Below are positions 47,001 to 58,118 of a DNA stretch of 64,000 nucleotides, in pieces. Numbering within the stretch: position 1 is the stretch's first letter; the number at the start of each line of letters is the position of its first letter. A program made the translations under genes and the position numbers. The stretch spans positions 24,414,507-24,478,506 of the forward strand of contig CM066922.1 in NCBI GenBank assembly GCA_033964015.1. Reading direction: 5' to 3'. Below the pieces are notes generated by a model. The model saw only the letters and a list, made by a program, of their open reading frames with translations. It did not search any database and was not told where the DNA came from. The stretch comes from Scolanthus callimorphus. Lineage: Eukaryota; Cnidaria; Anthozoa; Actiniaria; Edwardsiidae.

Positions 47001-47315
47001 ATTTAAATCATCAGGTAGAAAAGAATACGAAAACTTGGGGATCAATCTATTAAGATTTCAAACAAACATTCTCGGGCCCGAGATTTTTTTCGGCCGTTTT
47101 CGAGAAACAAATCTCCACAATCTTGCAAGAAAAGGGAAAACTTAAAAACGACCGCATTTGTGGGAATTTCTGTTAAAAAAAATATCCATCTTTATTATAA
47201 AAAAATAGTTTTAAAAAGTATACTATACTATCATTGCGTTGATAGTGATCTTGTTGTTTGTATTTTCTTGTTTCAGGATGAGCTTTCATCCAGATTAGCA
47301 AAACTACGGCAATAG
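41028..47315 (+). CDS. CHMP1: ESCRT-III subunit CHMP1 (charged multivesicular body protein 1, 1B-like)
   Basis: ESCRT-III component acting in membrane scission at endosomes and during cytokinesis; recruits Vps4 and spastin-type ATPases. Exons: 41028-41040 (candidate), 41132-41151, 41764-41841, 43257-43325, 43921-43997, 44310-44378, 45486-45593, 45689-45732, 46511-46586, 47277-47315. Phases match at the junctions and introns are GT-AG. Segments seen in order: [114 protein letters not shown], and the C-terminal MIT-interacting motif [12 protein letters not shown]. About 197 residues (human CHMP1B 199). Exon 1 needs one extra G to give a GT donor, so it is tentative. The end of the exon at 43921 is duplicated and lacks one A. 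Confidence 0.93.
42038..42272. mobile_element. TIR element TGTGTGGTTCCAG, copy 1 (CHMP1 intron)
   Basis: The ends are TGTGTGGTTCCAGAAAATAT and the complement of GGATAATTTCTGGAACCACA. C runs (42091-42111 and about 42206-42216) and a GATGAT microsatellite lie inside. The second copy is at 48784-49000. Confidence 0.85.
43968..44139. repeat. 86-bp tandem duplication spanning a CHMP1 splice donor, with GGGT repeats
   Basis: Sequence from GAGAGTACAGACTGCTGTCA through the donor, then GACATTCAGAAACTCCACGG and (GGGT)n, occurs at 43968 and again at 44054. The second copy reads CCATGAAACAG at the exon end, the in-frame form; the first reads CCATGAACAG. See findings. Confidence 0.9.
44140..44177. mobile_element. 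Terminus of the GGGGGACTCCCATATTTTTT family
   Basis: GGGGGGGACTCCCATATTTT followed by TTGGTCAGAGATGATGAGT. The same terminus occurs at about 1551, 10075 and 24215, and in inverted pairs at 56953-57351. Here it abuts a tRNA-like SINE. Confidence 0.6.
44178..44240 (-). repeat. tRNA-derived SINE head
   Basis: On the minus strand an A-box-like TAGCACAGTGGTAGGG is followed at tRNA spacing by a B-box-like GAGTTCAAACCC. The region between has no proper anticodon arm. It lies in a CHMP1 intron, opposite to the gene. Confidence 0.6.
45811..46018. repeat. GGGAA microsatellite (CHMP1 intron)
   Basis: About 200 bases of GGGAAGGGAA with occasional short units. It produces long artificial ORFs on both strands. 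It is followed (46018-46200) by four degenerate copies of ATGATAGCAGTAACAAAGTT and GTTACGCA. Confidence 0.95.
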
Positions 47316-47481
47316 CTGGGATGTTAGAATGGCATCTGACTCTTCTTTGTATTCGTCATCTAAACCATCTAGTGCTAGCACCTGAGCAGGAGCAAGTGGA
47401 AGGGACGGGGCGTCATGACCCCAGTTGCTCTCAAGAAATGGTCGTTCGTTTCTTATATCACAGAGAATTTCTGCAGAAACC
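47304..47481 (-). CDS. Possible terminal exon of an unidentified antisense gene
   Basis: On the minus strand the frame CDIRNERPFLESNWGHDAPS ... [18 protein letters not shown] runs to a stop at 47304, after a possible acceptor TTTCTGCAG at about 47482. The composition looks protein-like and it would overlap CHMP1 tail to tail by about 12 bases. I could not find upstream exons and recognise no family. It could equally be CHMP1 3' UTR. Confidence 0.25.
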
Positions 47482-48783
47482 CATCCAATCAGGGTATTTT
47501 TGGCCTTTATGCCCGTAGTAGTCCATAGTAGTCTCCTATTAGAGCAGAATTCGTATGACTGTGAAAGTACCGCGAAAGAGTTACGCCGCGCCGCGACCGT
47601 GACCGTACCGCGACTACGCGATTTCATTCGGTTTCTACAGCAGGCCAGGTTCCGTACCGCCACCGCGACAGTACCGCGCCGTGTCGCAGCACTTTTCACA
47701 GTGTTGAAGAAGGCTAAGGGACGGACCATTAGAAAAGGGGATTTTTTTTTGGGGGGGGGGGGGGGGGGGGTGCAAAAAGCGGGGATAACATCAAGCAGGC
47801 TAAAAAGCAATTCTTCAGTCATAAGTGGCTGAAAAAAAGTCGAGTCACGGAACACTGCACTACTAACAACATCTTTTTGTTTTATATAAAGATATTTTAC
47901 AACACACATTATACTCTTACTTTCTCACTATAGTATAAAATATTTTATCTCTAATCTACATTAATAACACAATGCCAATTAGGAGCGAGCGTCTCTTTAT
48001 TGATAGCTCCTAACATCCCTAGGGGCACAACACAGTTGTACATTCCGAAACGCGATAAAATACATTTAATGTTCGTATAACTTTTACTAGATGTGATTGG
48101 CACAGCCGGATTTGATTGCCTGCCCATGAATAACTCTAAATTCCGCTTGCTTGAATGGTAACTGCCGAGCCATGCGCCATTTCATTTTAGTCAAAGGTCA
48201 CCACTTGAGGTACGCCCCTGCCAATGGGAAAAGCTGAATTTCCCATGGTAGAAGACTGCTAAGTCTTCGGATTCCTCATGGCTGTCCATGTGCAGCGGCA
48301 TAGCCAGGAATTTCTGAAGGGGGCGGATAGTGAAAACATGGGACGAAAATGTTCAAATTTCATTCAGCAAATACAATAAATGTATGGGAAAATCTCCCGA
48401 GAAGGGGGGGGGGGGCTTGCTGCGTCCCTGATGTGAATCCCGAGCACTTCCCATGCGTTCCCCTTGGGAAATTCAGCGTTTACCATGGAAAGGTTTCTTC
48501 AGAACTTCTCTGTGTATTAGGCCCTCTAATTTACTGGACCTTTACTGGGCCTGCCCCGAGATTGCTTGTTATTGATGGAATAAATGTCAAATAATTTCTT
48601 CTTTCCCCTAAACCGTTTTTGGTTTACGCGCATACCCATGGTCTAGTCTAGAGAAGTTAAAAAAATGATAGTAAAAGTAGCATGCGCTCCGCCAAGCGAA
48701 AAGGGCCTTTATACAGAATTCGGAAAATTGAGAAAAATTTGCTCAGTGCATAGATACATAAATTAGCTCCCTAAATCTTATAA
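47316..48783. other. CHMP1 downstream region, repeats
   Basis: Contains a GGACGGACCATTAG-type element edge with a 20-base G run (47751-47770), a dispersed repeat at 47908-48011 (also at 63764-63862), and sequence at 48220-48490 distantly like the 135-bp satellite (GGGAAAAGCTGAATTTCCCA). No gene beyond the tentative antisense exon. Confidence 0.6.
47908..48011. repeat. Dispersed repeat, copy 1
   Basis: ATACTCTTACTTTCT ... TTATTGATAGCTC is nearly identical to 63764-63862. No structure that names it. Confidence 0.75.
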
Positions 48784-49000
48784 TGTGTGGTTCCAGAAAA
48801 TATCCATACCCCTCCACGGAAACGTGTTGAAAAGTGACCCCCCGCCCCTCCGGAATTTCCAAGGAAAAATACAGTATTTGTATGGAAATGATCAGGTAAA
48901 TTGACCCCCCCCCCCCCCCCCCCCCCATCCCCCCCCCCCATCCCTCCGGAATTTCCATTGCCCTTCCGTAGGGGGTATGGATAATTTCTGGAACCACACA
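48784..49000. mobile_element. TIR element TGTGTGGTTCCAG, copy 2
   Basis: Same family and arrangement as 42038-42272, with a 22-base C run at 48905-48926 and both termini present. Confidence 0.85.
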
Positions 49001-49199
49001 TATCATATTAGGCTCCCTTTTCGCTCGGCGGGCCCCGTATCTTTAACTGTTAAAAATGCAGACACGCTCGCGCAATGAGAATCTGTACAACGGTATGGTC
49101 GTAAACGAGACGCGAGACGCGCGTCGCTTTCTCTTGGACCCCGTTCACACGAGGTGATCTCCCTGGTTCTCCCAGGATGGTACAGCGGACGCTTCTGTT

Positions 49200-49595
49200 A
49201 GGCCTAGTCTAAACGTCGAGCCAGCGTCGTGCCGAACCGATTCTAATTTGGCTCGGCGCTGGCGCGGTAGCGGTTCTAAACGTCGAGCCAGAGTCGAGCC
49301 GGCAATGCGAAGTTTTGGGGATTCCTGTGGCCACGTGACAGGCCTGGATTCTTACCAAAACACTTTTTTTAATGTATTCTATAATTTATGCATCAGACTC
49401 GGCGCGACGATGGCACGGCGTTTAGAGCCAAGTCGCGCTACAGTCGGGTAGCTCGACAGAGAATGTCGAGCCCAATAGCTTGGTCGAACCGAATTAAAAG
49501 TTGGCTCTAAACGTCGTACTAGAGTCGCACCAGCGTCAAGCTCAATCCAATATTTCGGTTCGGCACGACGCTGGCTCGACGTTTAGACTAGGCCT
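49200..49595. mobile_element. 396-bp element with 41-bp perfect TIRs
   Basis: 49200-49240 and 49555-49595 are exact reverse complements, starting AGGCCTAGTCTAAACGTCGA. The interior has further diverged inverted copies of the AAACGTCGAGCC module. The target copy is unclear (TTA left, TTT right), which could be a decayed PIF/Harbinger TWA site. Confidence 0.9.
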
Positions 49596-49601
49596 TTTTT
49601 T

Positions 49602-49834
49602 TTAAGAGCCCGTGTCAGCCACTCCTTTGTTATTGTTTTCGTTCGATATCAGAAAACAAATTACTTGTAGAAATATCTAAATTAACATCTAAAAACAAAG
49701 TTTAAGATTTGATTTACCAAATTCAATCGAGAAAATTGCTCTATATTGTCTAAATCAGCCGATGGAAATGGATGCTTTCTCCGACTTGGTATGTTGCTAT
49801 GCTGTCAAAATGGCGACTGACACAGGCTCTTTAA
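49602..49834. mobile_element. 230-bp TIR element (MITE), copy c
   Basis: Same family as 2330-2561 and 40188-40417. TTAA occurs at both ends. It directly follows the 41-bp-TIR element. Confidence 0.8.
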
Positions 49835-50286
49835 GAAAAAGGCAAACACCTGGGCTTTGCCTCGTTTTTCCAACCCACTTCTTGGTGTTTGAAAAATCTT
49901 GATGAAACACGCGGTCTCGTATTTGATATATTACTTCTAAGCAGCTTCTTTTATAACATGTAACTTCAAATTCCAAAGGCCTGTAGATGACCTTTCAGAT
50001 ATGAATTGTATAGCTTTAAAGTGAAATGTAATAACTGGAAAATAAAGTAGACAATCTTGAAATATTGTGTAACAGTGTTATAACACTAGTGAAATTTCAT
50101 TGTAACCAGGAAGTGTCATTGTAACCAGGAAGTGTGAATAAAGAACTTGAACTTTCGACTTTTTCCTGATACGGTGAGCTTTGAAATTAAATCCTATGTA
50201 GCTACCTCGCTACTAGATGTCATCCTTGCAGAAAAATTTAACCAAGAGTTTTCAGATAACCTTACACATTTCTGCATTCTGATGAT
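49835..50286. other. Intergenic, nothing recognised
   Basis: Contains a short direct duplication (ATTGTAACCAGGAAGTGT twice near 50100-50135) and AATAAAG at 50039 and 50137. No gene. Confidence 0.5.
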
Positions 50287-50289
50287 TAA

Positions 50290-51459
50290 GGGACGTGTCA
50301 TTATTTACGGGGGGGGGGGAGGGGGAGGGCTCCCATTTTTTTTTTCAAACAAGGCTAAAAAAATTAGGAACCTCCCCTTGAACATAACAAAAAAAATGTG
50401 ACCCTCCCCCAGTCGTAGGTAAAAAAAATTGGGACCCTCCCAATGTAATTTATATTTCTGAAAAACCTGTCAGATAGACTTTTGTCCGAGTGATGCAATA
50501 CCTCTTTCATTCTTCTTAAAAGCAGAACTACTTTTTTCTTACTTTCTTACTTCTGTCAAAGCTAAGGAAGCGCGTCATTATTTTTCGCCTCTCGATTATT
50601 CACGCGAGAGGAGATAAGCTGTATTCACACTAGAGATGGAAAACTCGTCTGAGACAAATTTCTCGTCCACAGAAAAAGTTCCTGTCTTATGTCAATTCTA
50701 CTCAGAAACACTTGCTTGTATCTGTCTAGCTAAACTTTGTTCTTCAAAAAAATTGTTTCGCGTGATCGCAGAAGAACAGGGAACCAGATTCAAGGCGAGA
50801 AACTCGTCTCAGACGAGTTTTCCGTCTCTAGTGTGAATACAGCTATTGGGTAATACACGATCAAATGCAGTGATCCTCCCTCTATAAGTACATGATTAAC
50901 GTGATCCCACCTCTCCCGTCTCCTATTTGACCTACAATAGTACTAAAGACATTTTACAGAAAAAAGGGAGTCGCATATTTCTTTCGGTGCGCGCAAGGCG
51001 CGCCCGAATTTTGATAAACGCATTTCATCAAACCTCAGAGAAAGGGTAGATGAACATGCTTTGTGTACGGTCAGGGGAGTAAACATAGCCTGTCAGGAGC
51101 CAAGGAAGTACGCTACCTCGACTATAGGTTAGATGAAAGCTTCTATTGATGGCTCCTGAGCCAGCAAGGCTATATTATTCATGCACAGAACTGCGCGACG
51201 CAGATGACGAAGTTATTAATATTCATGTGCGCGAAGAGCGGCCCAGTTATTGACGAATTTCTATGATTGTAACGTCGAAAACTCACGCTTACCTATGGGG
51301 TCATCTTTCAAACATATAGTGACTTGCCCGCCAGGCCTATCGTTGCAGGGCATTTTTGTGAGAGCTTGCTTTTCTTCGTCAAGATACACTAGTTCTTGTA
51401 AACGGCGTCAGGGTAGTGCGTGCCTTTGTTGTTGCTCAAAGAGTATATTAGATGTCATT

Positions 51460-51491
<32 letters not shown>

Positions 51492-51510
51492 CTAAATAAT
51501 GACACGTCCC
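50290..51510. mobile_element. 1.2-kb PIF/Harbinger-like element, GGGACGTGTCATTATTTA family
   Basis: TIRs GGGACGTGTCATTATTTACG (left) and its complement at the right, with the 3-bp target duplication TAA (50287-50289 and 51511-51513). A G run lies just inside the left TIR and a 28-base C run (51460-51487) inside the right. No transposase. A second element (50617-50844) is nested inside. Related copies or fragments lie at 840-1100, about 59930-60103 and 62953-63600. Confidence 0.9.
50617..50844. mobile_element. 228-bp nested element with 39-bp TIRs
   Basis: The ends start AGCTGTATTCACACTAGAGA and are inverted at 50806-50844 with one mismatch in 39. Inserted in the 1.2-kb element. The ORF 50636-50836 is produced by it. 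Confidence 0.9.
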
Positions 51511-51960
51511 TAAGAGTATATAGGCTTTAATGAGTGGTCAAATATTTTTCGCGCGAGCTTGGATTACTGCATTCGTACTCAGAGGTCCGGCTCGTCCCTC
51601 GCGGGGGAGCTGGTGACATCCATGCGTAAAAGAAAATGGTGGTTTAATATGCCTCACAATTATTTATAGAGCGTTCAAATCGAAGGCATAGGTTGAAATG
51701 TCGACTACTTGGAAATGAGCGCCAGTGTTGACAGAAATGTTTTTTACTTTTCGTACGCGTGCGCGTCATTTCAGCGAAGGCCCTCAAATGCATGTCACGT
51801 CAAGTCAAGCTTTATTTGCCCACAGCTGTTAAGCTGATTTCGATTTCGAAGCACGAGCCGGGGAGCTCTGGGTTCGAGAATGGGATCACATTCAAATGTG
51901 GGGTTCCTGTGTTATTGATGTTGGTGTTCGTAGCACGCTTCACTACTACTGTTTTCCAAG

Positions 51961-54862
51961 ATGGCTGACCGACGCCGAAGTGCTCGTTCTCGATCTCGTT
52001 CCCGATCTACTTCCAAAGAGAGAGAAAGAACTTCAAAAACGCAAAGGAGAGAGATTTCGGTCGCGAAATCGTCAAAGAGATGAAATCGGTATAGATAGAG
52101 AAAAGGTAAACTGGAAAGTCTTTGAAATAGTGTGTTTGTAGCCATGACATAGCCATGTGCCGGTTTGCGCTTGTCTTTGTTCGTCTGAAAGCTCTTTGCT
52201 GTTGCAAACGCTTGTAGATTACAACCTAAACATTCTGCATCGAACTACAGATTAACTTTACTCGGGGATGCCTTAGAACTAGAATAAATATGGTGACTAA
52301 AAGTATTAATTTGTATGGATATGTCATTATCAAACCAATATCCCAAATTAATTTGTCTATTTGTTTGTTTTCCCTCCTTTTGTCAGACTTGCCCTCTGTT
52401 GCTCAGAGTTTTCTGTAACCAAGGACGTCATCACAGGTGATTGCAGATGTTTCACATTTACTAAATCTTTCATACTTAGCAGGAAACCCTTATCAGTGTT
52501 GCCAACCCTATTCACACCTGCCAACTCTCCAGGTTATCCTGGGAGTCTCCAGGCTTTTTTATCGAATCTCCCAGTCTCCAGGTTAAAGCATCAAATCTCC
52601 CAGATTTTTCAACATATTCTATGATGCATACAATAGTCAGGCACAAAAAGTCAACCTAAGTCTGTGTCATTGGCAAAGATTGGGAGGATGTTTTCAGAAG
52701 GGATTTGAAAGGTTTCAGGAAAGACTGAGATGGTTCAGACAAATTATCCAGATTTCAGAAGTTCTGGGGTTGCAGAGCCAGGCCTGACATTAACTTTTTT
52801 TGCTAGGTGCCATAAGCAACTAATTCAAACATTTTAGTCGCCAGAAAGCAAAATTTAGTCGCCACATAAACAAAATTTAGTCACCACATCTTCTCAGCTG
52901 AACTAAGAAAGATGGGTGCCATTTGGCGACTAGCTCTAAAATTGTGGTCACCAAGTCCCCAAATTTAGTTGCCATTGGCAACCATATGGTTGCAGTGTCA
53001 GGCCCTGGGTTGACAGGTTTGCCTATTAAAAACGAAGTGGGAGATTTTAGCGGCAGGGATGGCGGAACAGCTAGACCCCCGGGCTCCACTGTTGGAAATA
53101 CAACTGTTCAAAAAAGTGCAAGTCTCCCGCTAAAAGCAGGGGAGTTGGCATTTTTGGCATTTCTTGGTTTGCATTTGAGCATAGACCATGGACACCTTTC
53201 GTGTTATTCAAGTTATCCTATGTAAAAAGATCTAATTTGCCTGTCTTAAAAAGGACTGATTGATGTAAAGCCAAATTGCAGTAATGCTTACTCAAACAAA
53301 AATGTTGACAGTGTATTACTGCCATTTTCGTTATATTCTGCTAACTTCCTTGACTTTAAATTTTCAAGTTCACCAAACTATATTTTGGCTTCTGTCCATC
53401 AAAAATGAAACAGCACTGGACATTTCATTTGTGTTTTATGGCAGAAAGTTTGATTTTAACCCTTTGACTATTAAAGCAGCCAAAAGTGACCATTGCTACA
53501 TGCAGTGACAAAATCACTGCATCACTGCTATCAAAATCATGGCAAACTGAAACTTGATCTCTAATAAATTGCATAGAAGACTGACTGTTGTTCTACTGTT
53601 CAGAGAGGCTGAGTGGATCAGAGGCTCAGATTTCTAACAGAAACAAATATATTTTCACAAAATAACACTGACTTTACTGATTAATGTCTTTTGTTTAAAT
53701 TGTTATTCCCTATCTGTCCATCTGCTTGCGGATTTATCCTCTCCTCTAATTTTTCACAGAGTGGATGAGTATACAAGAAGTAGTCTTCCATCCAATGAGC
53801 TTCAGGTCTATACATGGTAAGTTATAGATTCTACTATGTTTTCCTTGAAAATGTGACATAGGGTGTCCATGTTTGGGGCCTCTGGGAAGAAAAATGGTTT
53901 TGTAGAGCTAGCTGGACCTTCTCGTCATTTGACAGGAGTCACAATAATGTCCATAGCTACAAGCTTAATGAGGATGGCATAAACACCTTTTTCAACATCA
54001 ATGTCTTAGGTGTAGAAGATGAATTATGAATTATTGCTGTAAAATGGTTGGGAATGATGGATTATTTGATTCAATTTTAAAGGAATTATGAAGATTGTCA
54101 AAAGAATGAATTATTTGAATCCCAAATGAATTATGGATGAAATGAGAAAATGAATTATTAGGAAACATGAGCTTGAAAAATAAGTTATGGCTTGCAAATA
54201 ATTCATCTTCCACCCCCAATAATTCATAGACAATTTGTTTTCCTGGTGCTCTTATACTGGTTATAGGATGGTGAGTAAAGCCTCTTTCAGCACATTCATG
54301 GATCTATGCATAGTTTTTAGCACAAGAATGATGCCATGTTTCTAAGATGGTGGCACCCACAAAATTCAAACCTCGCCAGCGCAAATGAGTCCTGTTGGCC
54401 AAGTTTTGGTTCTTTTCAATTATAAAGGCCCATGGAATATTTTGAGTTGTTAGTTGTCTGAGCTTCAAATGGCTAAATAGCTTGGGTTCCTGTTAAAATT
54501 GTCCAAATGTTTTTGGTAAAGATTGTATTTTAGCTTTAGTTGAGAAAACAAAAAGGCTCAATTTTAATCAAATAATGGTTTGTCATATTTAACAGGAAAG
54601 ATGCAACTCTCAAAGAGCTCATGGGACTCGTCAAAGAGGTTAACCCGGATTCCAGACGTAAAGGCACCGTGTTTAGCTTTGCTACGGTCTTCCCAGACCA
54701 ACGCAGAGGAGGCTTCATTTTGAAAGACATTGGTAGCACAACAGCTGGTAGGAAAGGGCCTGATGATCCAGTCACTTTAGAGTCCAGGAAATTCCAGATC
54801 GGGACTACATTGATGTAGCTATACAACTACCAAGGGTAGGACGAAGAGACAGACCATACTAA
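51961..54862 (+). CDS. SAP18: Sin3-associated protein SAP18 (four exons)
   Basis: SAP18 is a ubiquitin-like-fold protein of the Sin3/HDAC co-repressor and of the ASAP/PSAP splicing complexes. Exons: 51961-52105, 52387-52436, 53760-53816, 54596-54862, with GT-AG introns and matching phases. Exon 1 starts MADRRRSARSRSRSRS (arginine-serine rich, longer than in vertebrates) and ends IDREK. Exon 2 reads TCPLLLRVFCNQGRHH. Exon 3 reads VDEYTRSSLPSNELQVYTW. Exon 4 has DATLKELMGLVKEV, GRKGPDDPVTLESRKFQIG and the end RPY. The RS-rich start and the IDREK end of exon 1 are in different frames. Exon 4 lacks one G at about 54803, so a naive translation stops at 54818. Both look like sequence errors in a conserved gene. 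Confidence 0.93.
52513..53160. mobile_element. CACACCTGCCAACTCTCC-type element in SAP18 intron 2
   Basis: The left edge CACACCTGCCAACTCTCCAG resembles the edge of 60785-61074. The right edge near 53150 has GGGGAGTTGGCA in inverted orientation. Inside, 52781-53008 forms another inverted pair (CCAGGCCTGACATT and GTGTCAGGCCCTGG) around TTTAGTCGCCA repeats. Confidence 0.55.
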
Positions 54863-56952
54863 CTAAACATTGGACCATATTGTTGGAAACATAAAACCGC
54901 ACTTCATCAAGAACATTTTAGAACTTATTCTTGGTGTGCATGTGACGTCACTGGCGGCCATGTTAGATGTACAGAACAAACGAAAGTTCATTTGCTCCCT
55001 TTGTTCTTTCATCCAACATGGCCGCTGCACTTTTGTTCTTTTATTCCCAAAGGAATGGTTGCACACCAAGAATACTTTTAGAACACTATTCATCTTGCAA
55101 TATCTTTTAGTATTTAAATCCATGGATGAGAACAGCTACTAAGGGAGGGACGTAGGGATTCTTTGTAACAGTTTTGGACAGTATTGATGGGCCCTTTGAA
55201 CTACACTTAGAGCTTGTAGAACCTTTTTTGTGTTAGCATTTAGTATTCCAGTCAGTGGATGAGAACACCTACTGTATATCTGCATAGATGGCGATTTTGT
55301 AGGGTTTTGGCAGGTTTTTATCCGCGAAGTGGGGTGAACATTTTCTCCCCGCCCACCCTCCCACCAGGGTGCACTTTGCCCCAGCATTCGCGCGGCCATC
55401 TCATCGAACAACAAGCAAACTACCGAACGTTTCTACCTAACATTTCGCTGACAAAAACCTGCTAAAACCCCACAACATCGCCAGCTGCTACAAATGGTGG
55501 CATGTAAGGATAGGCCATTTTACAGCCAAACCTATTGTTTCTCGCTACCTTTAAATGCTCAAACTGTTGTTTTATTTTGCCTTTACTGCCCCACTGGTGA
55601 AACCATCTAAGCCAACCAAGTCATTGCGTTATTTCACGTACGGTACTGCAGTCAACTGGCTTTTCGTCGCGACAGAAAGCCATGCGACTGCACTAGGCAA
55701 AGTACTAGTAGGGCAAGGACTTGATTGGCAAACCCAAAACGACATTTTGAAAATGCCAAACAACTAGGTACTTTAGCAAAACAACTGCTTTAGCTGTTTA
55801 ACATCATTGGTCAATATAGTATGTTTTTTAAACTCACTGTACCTTGGAATTTTAAAGCATGTAGTACAATTTATTTTGTAGTTAGGCCAAGAAAAAAAAA
55901 TACATGTTTATCGTCCCCGCCCGCATCGTTTTTTTTTTGGAGCCGCATCCTTTTTTCTTTTCTTTTTTTATTTTCACAAGTCAAATGTCACAAGCGGTTA
56001 GAAACGGCTTTGAAGTGTGGCTTTAATGAGCATGGAGCGGGACATGCTTTATGTGAACATAGATTGCCCTTATAAATAGTTTATGAAACAGTCGTAGTCA
56101 TTTTGTACACAAAATATGGCATAAACCAATAAAACAAGGCATACACAAGGAGCAAAAAGAAATTAAATAAAAATAAAAAGGGTCGCATGGCCACGTTTTT
56201 GGAAAGCTCCGGACGATAAACATGTTATGTTTGTACTTGGCCTTACACGTAGCTTTATTTGATTCCAGCGAAAGAACTAAGTTTTAGGAAATCGTAGCCT
56301 CGACCTTTGATGTCAGAATGTGAAAGGAGAGATTTTAAAGCAGATAATTATGTAACATGTATATGAAAGAGTGTTTGCTTTTTCATTGGAATGTTTGGCT
56401 ATATTTTAATGAAAACATTTTTCTTCCATCCTTGTCTGTATGATGACGTTGAGGTCAGGCGCATTAGAAAAACTTGCGCACTATTTTTTTTGTCATATGG
56501 TTCGACCCCCAGCAGATATCCGACCCGTTTTGACTCCATGTAACCGAGCTTGAGAATCCTAACTATTGCTAATTATTACCAGCCCCCCATTCAGGTGAGG
56601 CTCCGCGGTCTATAGGATCCTTGTATACTAGGTGATCATTTTGGCCACGGACGCAGGGCTTCACTTCTCACTCTTATCTAAACATTGATCTCACTTAAAA
56701 GAAGACATTTTTTATTATTCAACGCCACAGAACAGAAGGGTACTCCTGCCTAGGCACCTTCAAATAAATCAAAACAAAGCATCTCAGAGAGACAGGTCGG
56801 ACTTTTAGCCTTAGTTCTATTTCGGCTGTGTATACTGACGGATGAAGTTATCGTTCTCCACTTTTTCTGCTTTTCGTTTTCTTGAAAACATCCTCTGTTT
56901 TTGGCTGCTTTGTTTTTTGTCAAGCGTTTTCCGGAGTAACAATCCCGGGAGA
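54863..56952. other. SAP18 downstream region, inverted repeats, no gene
   Basis: About 54915-55080 is an inverted pair (TTCTTGGTGTGCA at one end, TGCACACCAAGAA at the other; GGCGGCCATGTTAGATG opposite CATCCAACATGGCCGC). Nearby are two copies of GTGGATGAGAACA-like sequence (55121, 55256). The rest to 56950 is AT-rich with no recognisable gene; ORFs at 55555-55767 and 55821-56075 show no known motif. Confidence 0.5.
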
Positions 56953-57351
56953 GGGGGGACTCCCAATATTTTAGACGGGGATGCTCGTCGGGAAAATTGA
57001 TTTTGACCCTAAGGGATAGCAAAATGGGTGTGGCCAACAGCAGATTTATACCCTAAAAGAAGCAAATTTGGCATGGCGAACGCCGAATTTACCCCTAAAA
57101 GATAGCAAATTTGGCAGGTCAAAACAAATAAAGCGAACTTTAGGTCTTTTAGGGTTTTCATCCAAGTTTCCTTTGTAAATATCGGTTCTGGTGTCAGTAC
57201 CAAATATTTCTGGGCAAAGATTGGTCTGAGACTCCCCTAAGGGATAGGGCTGATTTTAAACTCCCCTAAGAGATAGCACGTCTGTCAATTTTATACCCTA
57301 GGGATAGGACGAGCACCCCCGTCTGAAAATATGGGAGTCCCCCCCCCCCCC
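56953..57351. mobile_element. TIR element, GGGGGACTCCCATATTTT family (complete)
   Basis: Left GGGGGGACTCCCAATATTTT followed by AGACGGGGATGCTCGTC. Right is the inverse (GACGAGCACCCCCGTCTGAA then ATATGGGAGTCCCCCC). Between them several CCCTAAGGGATAGCA-like palindromic modules recur. It is the only copy in the window with both ends. Confidence 0.8.
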
Positions 57352-57866
57352 GGCCCCGGGTAACAATGCAGTTACTCCAGGAAACAATACATACCCTATC
57401 AGAGACCAAACCAGCGAAAAACGATACACTACACCGCAGACCTGAGGAACCCCCAAAACTATACCCTATAGGGAGGCACATACCCGTATACCATATATGA
57501 AGGAGTACCCCCCGGGGAGCACGCCACAGTATGTCGGCAAATTTAGCCTAATATAGTATTTTTATGGAACAAAGTGACATGATAGCGACAGGAAAACTGA
57601 TCTTTGTACTTAGAGACTTAGTTACTTCGATTCCCCAGGGATTTTAACTTCATCCTACTTGCTTATATTTTTGTGTGATATTTGTTAGACAAATGAAAAC
57701 ATAAACAAACCTCGAGTGTAGGGTACTTCCCCACTCATGAACCAGCCGGCTTGCCAATGCAAAACCAATAGCCTTTCATGCAAAACAAAATGGAGATCCC
57801 CGTCACTCGTCCGAAGGTGACTTATGAGGAAACACCGGTGATTTTTGTCACGCTACCGTTTTATCC

Positions 57867-58118
57867 TAGACTGCTTGCAGCCCCTTCTTCGGCGAACGTC
57901 CGTAACCCTTCTTCGGCGAACGTCCGTAAATCGAGAGAAATGTTTTTTACCCACGGCGGCGCGCTTCGGTTTGTTTACAAGTATCGAGTTACTCGTAGGA
58001 GAGATGCGCCACGGGCTCTCCTGAGAAACTCAACACTTGTAAACAAATCGAAGCTCGCCGCGCGTAAAAACATTTCCCTGGATTTACATTCGCCGAAGGA
58101 TGGGCTGCAAGCAGTCTA
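57867..58118. mobile_element. Mutator-like foldback element with 9-bp target duplication
   Basis: Long arms (about 85-100 bp each, imperfect) begin TAGACTGCTTGCAGCCC. The exact 9-bp duplication GTTTTATCC is at 57858-57866 and 58119-58127. Long TIRs with a 9-bp duplication are characteristic of Mutator-like elements (MULEs). The left arm contains a doubled CTTCTTCGGCGAACGTCCGT. No transposase; the ORF 57778-58119 is formed by the arms. Confidence 0.9.
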
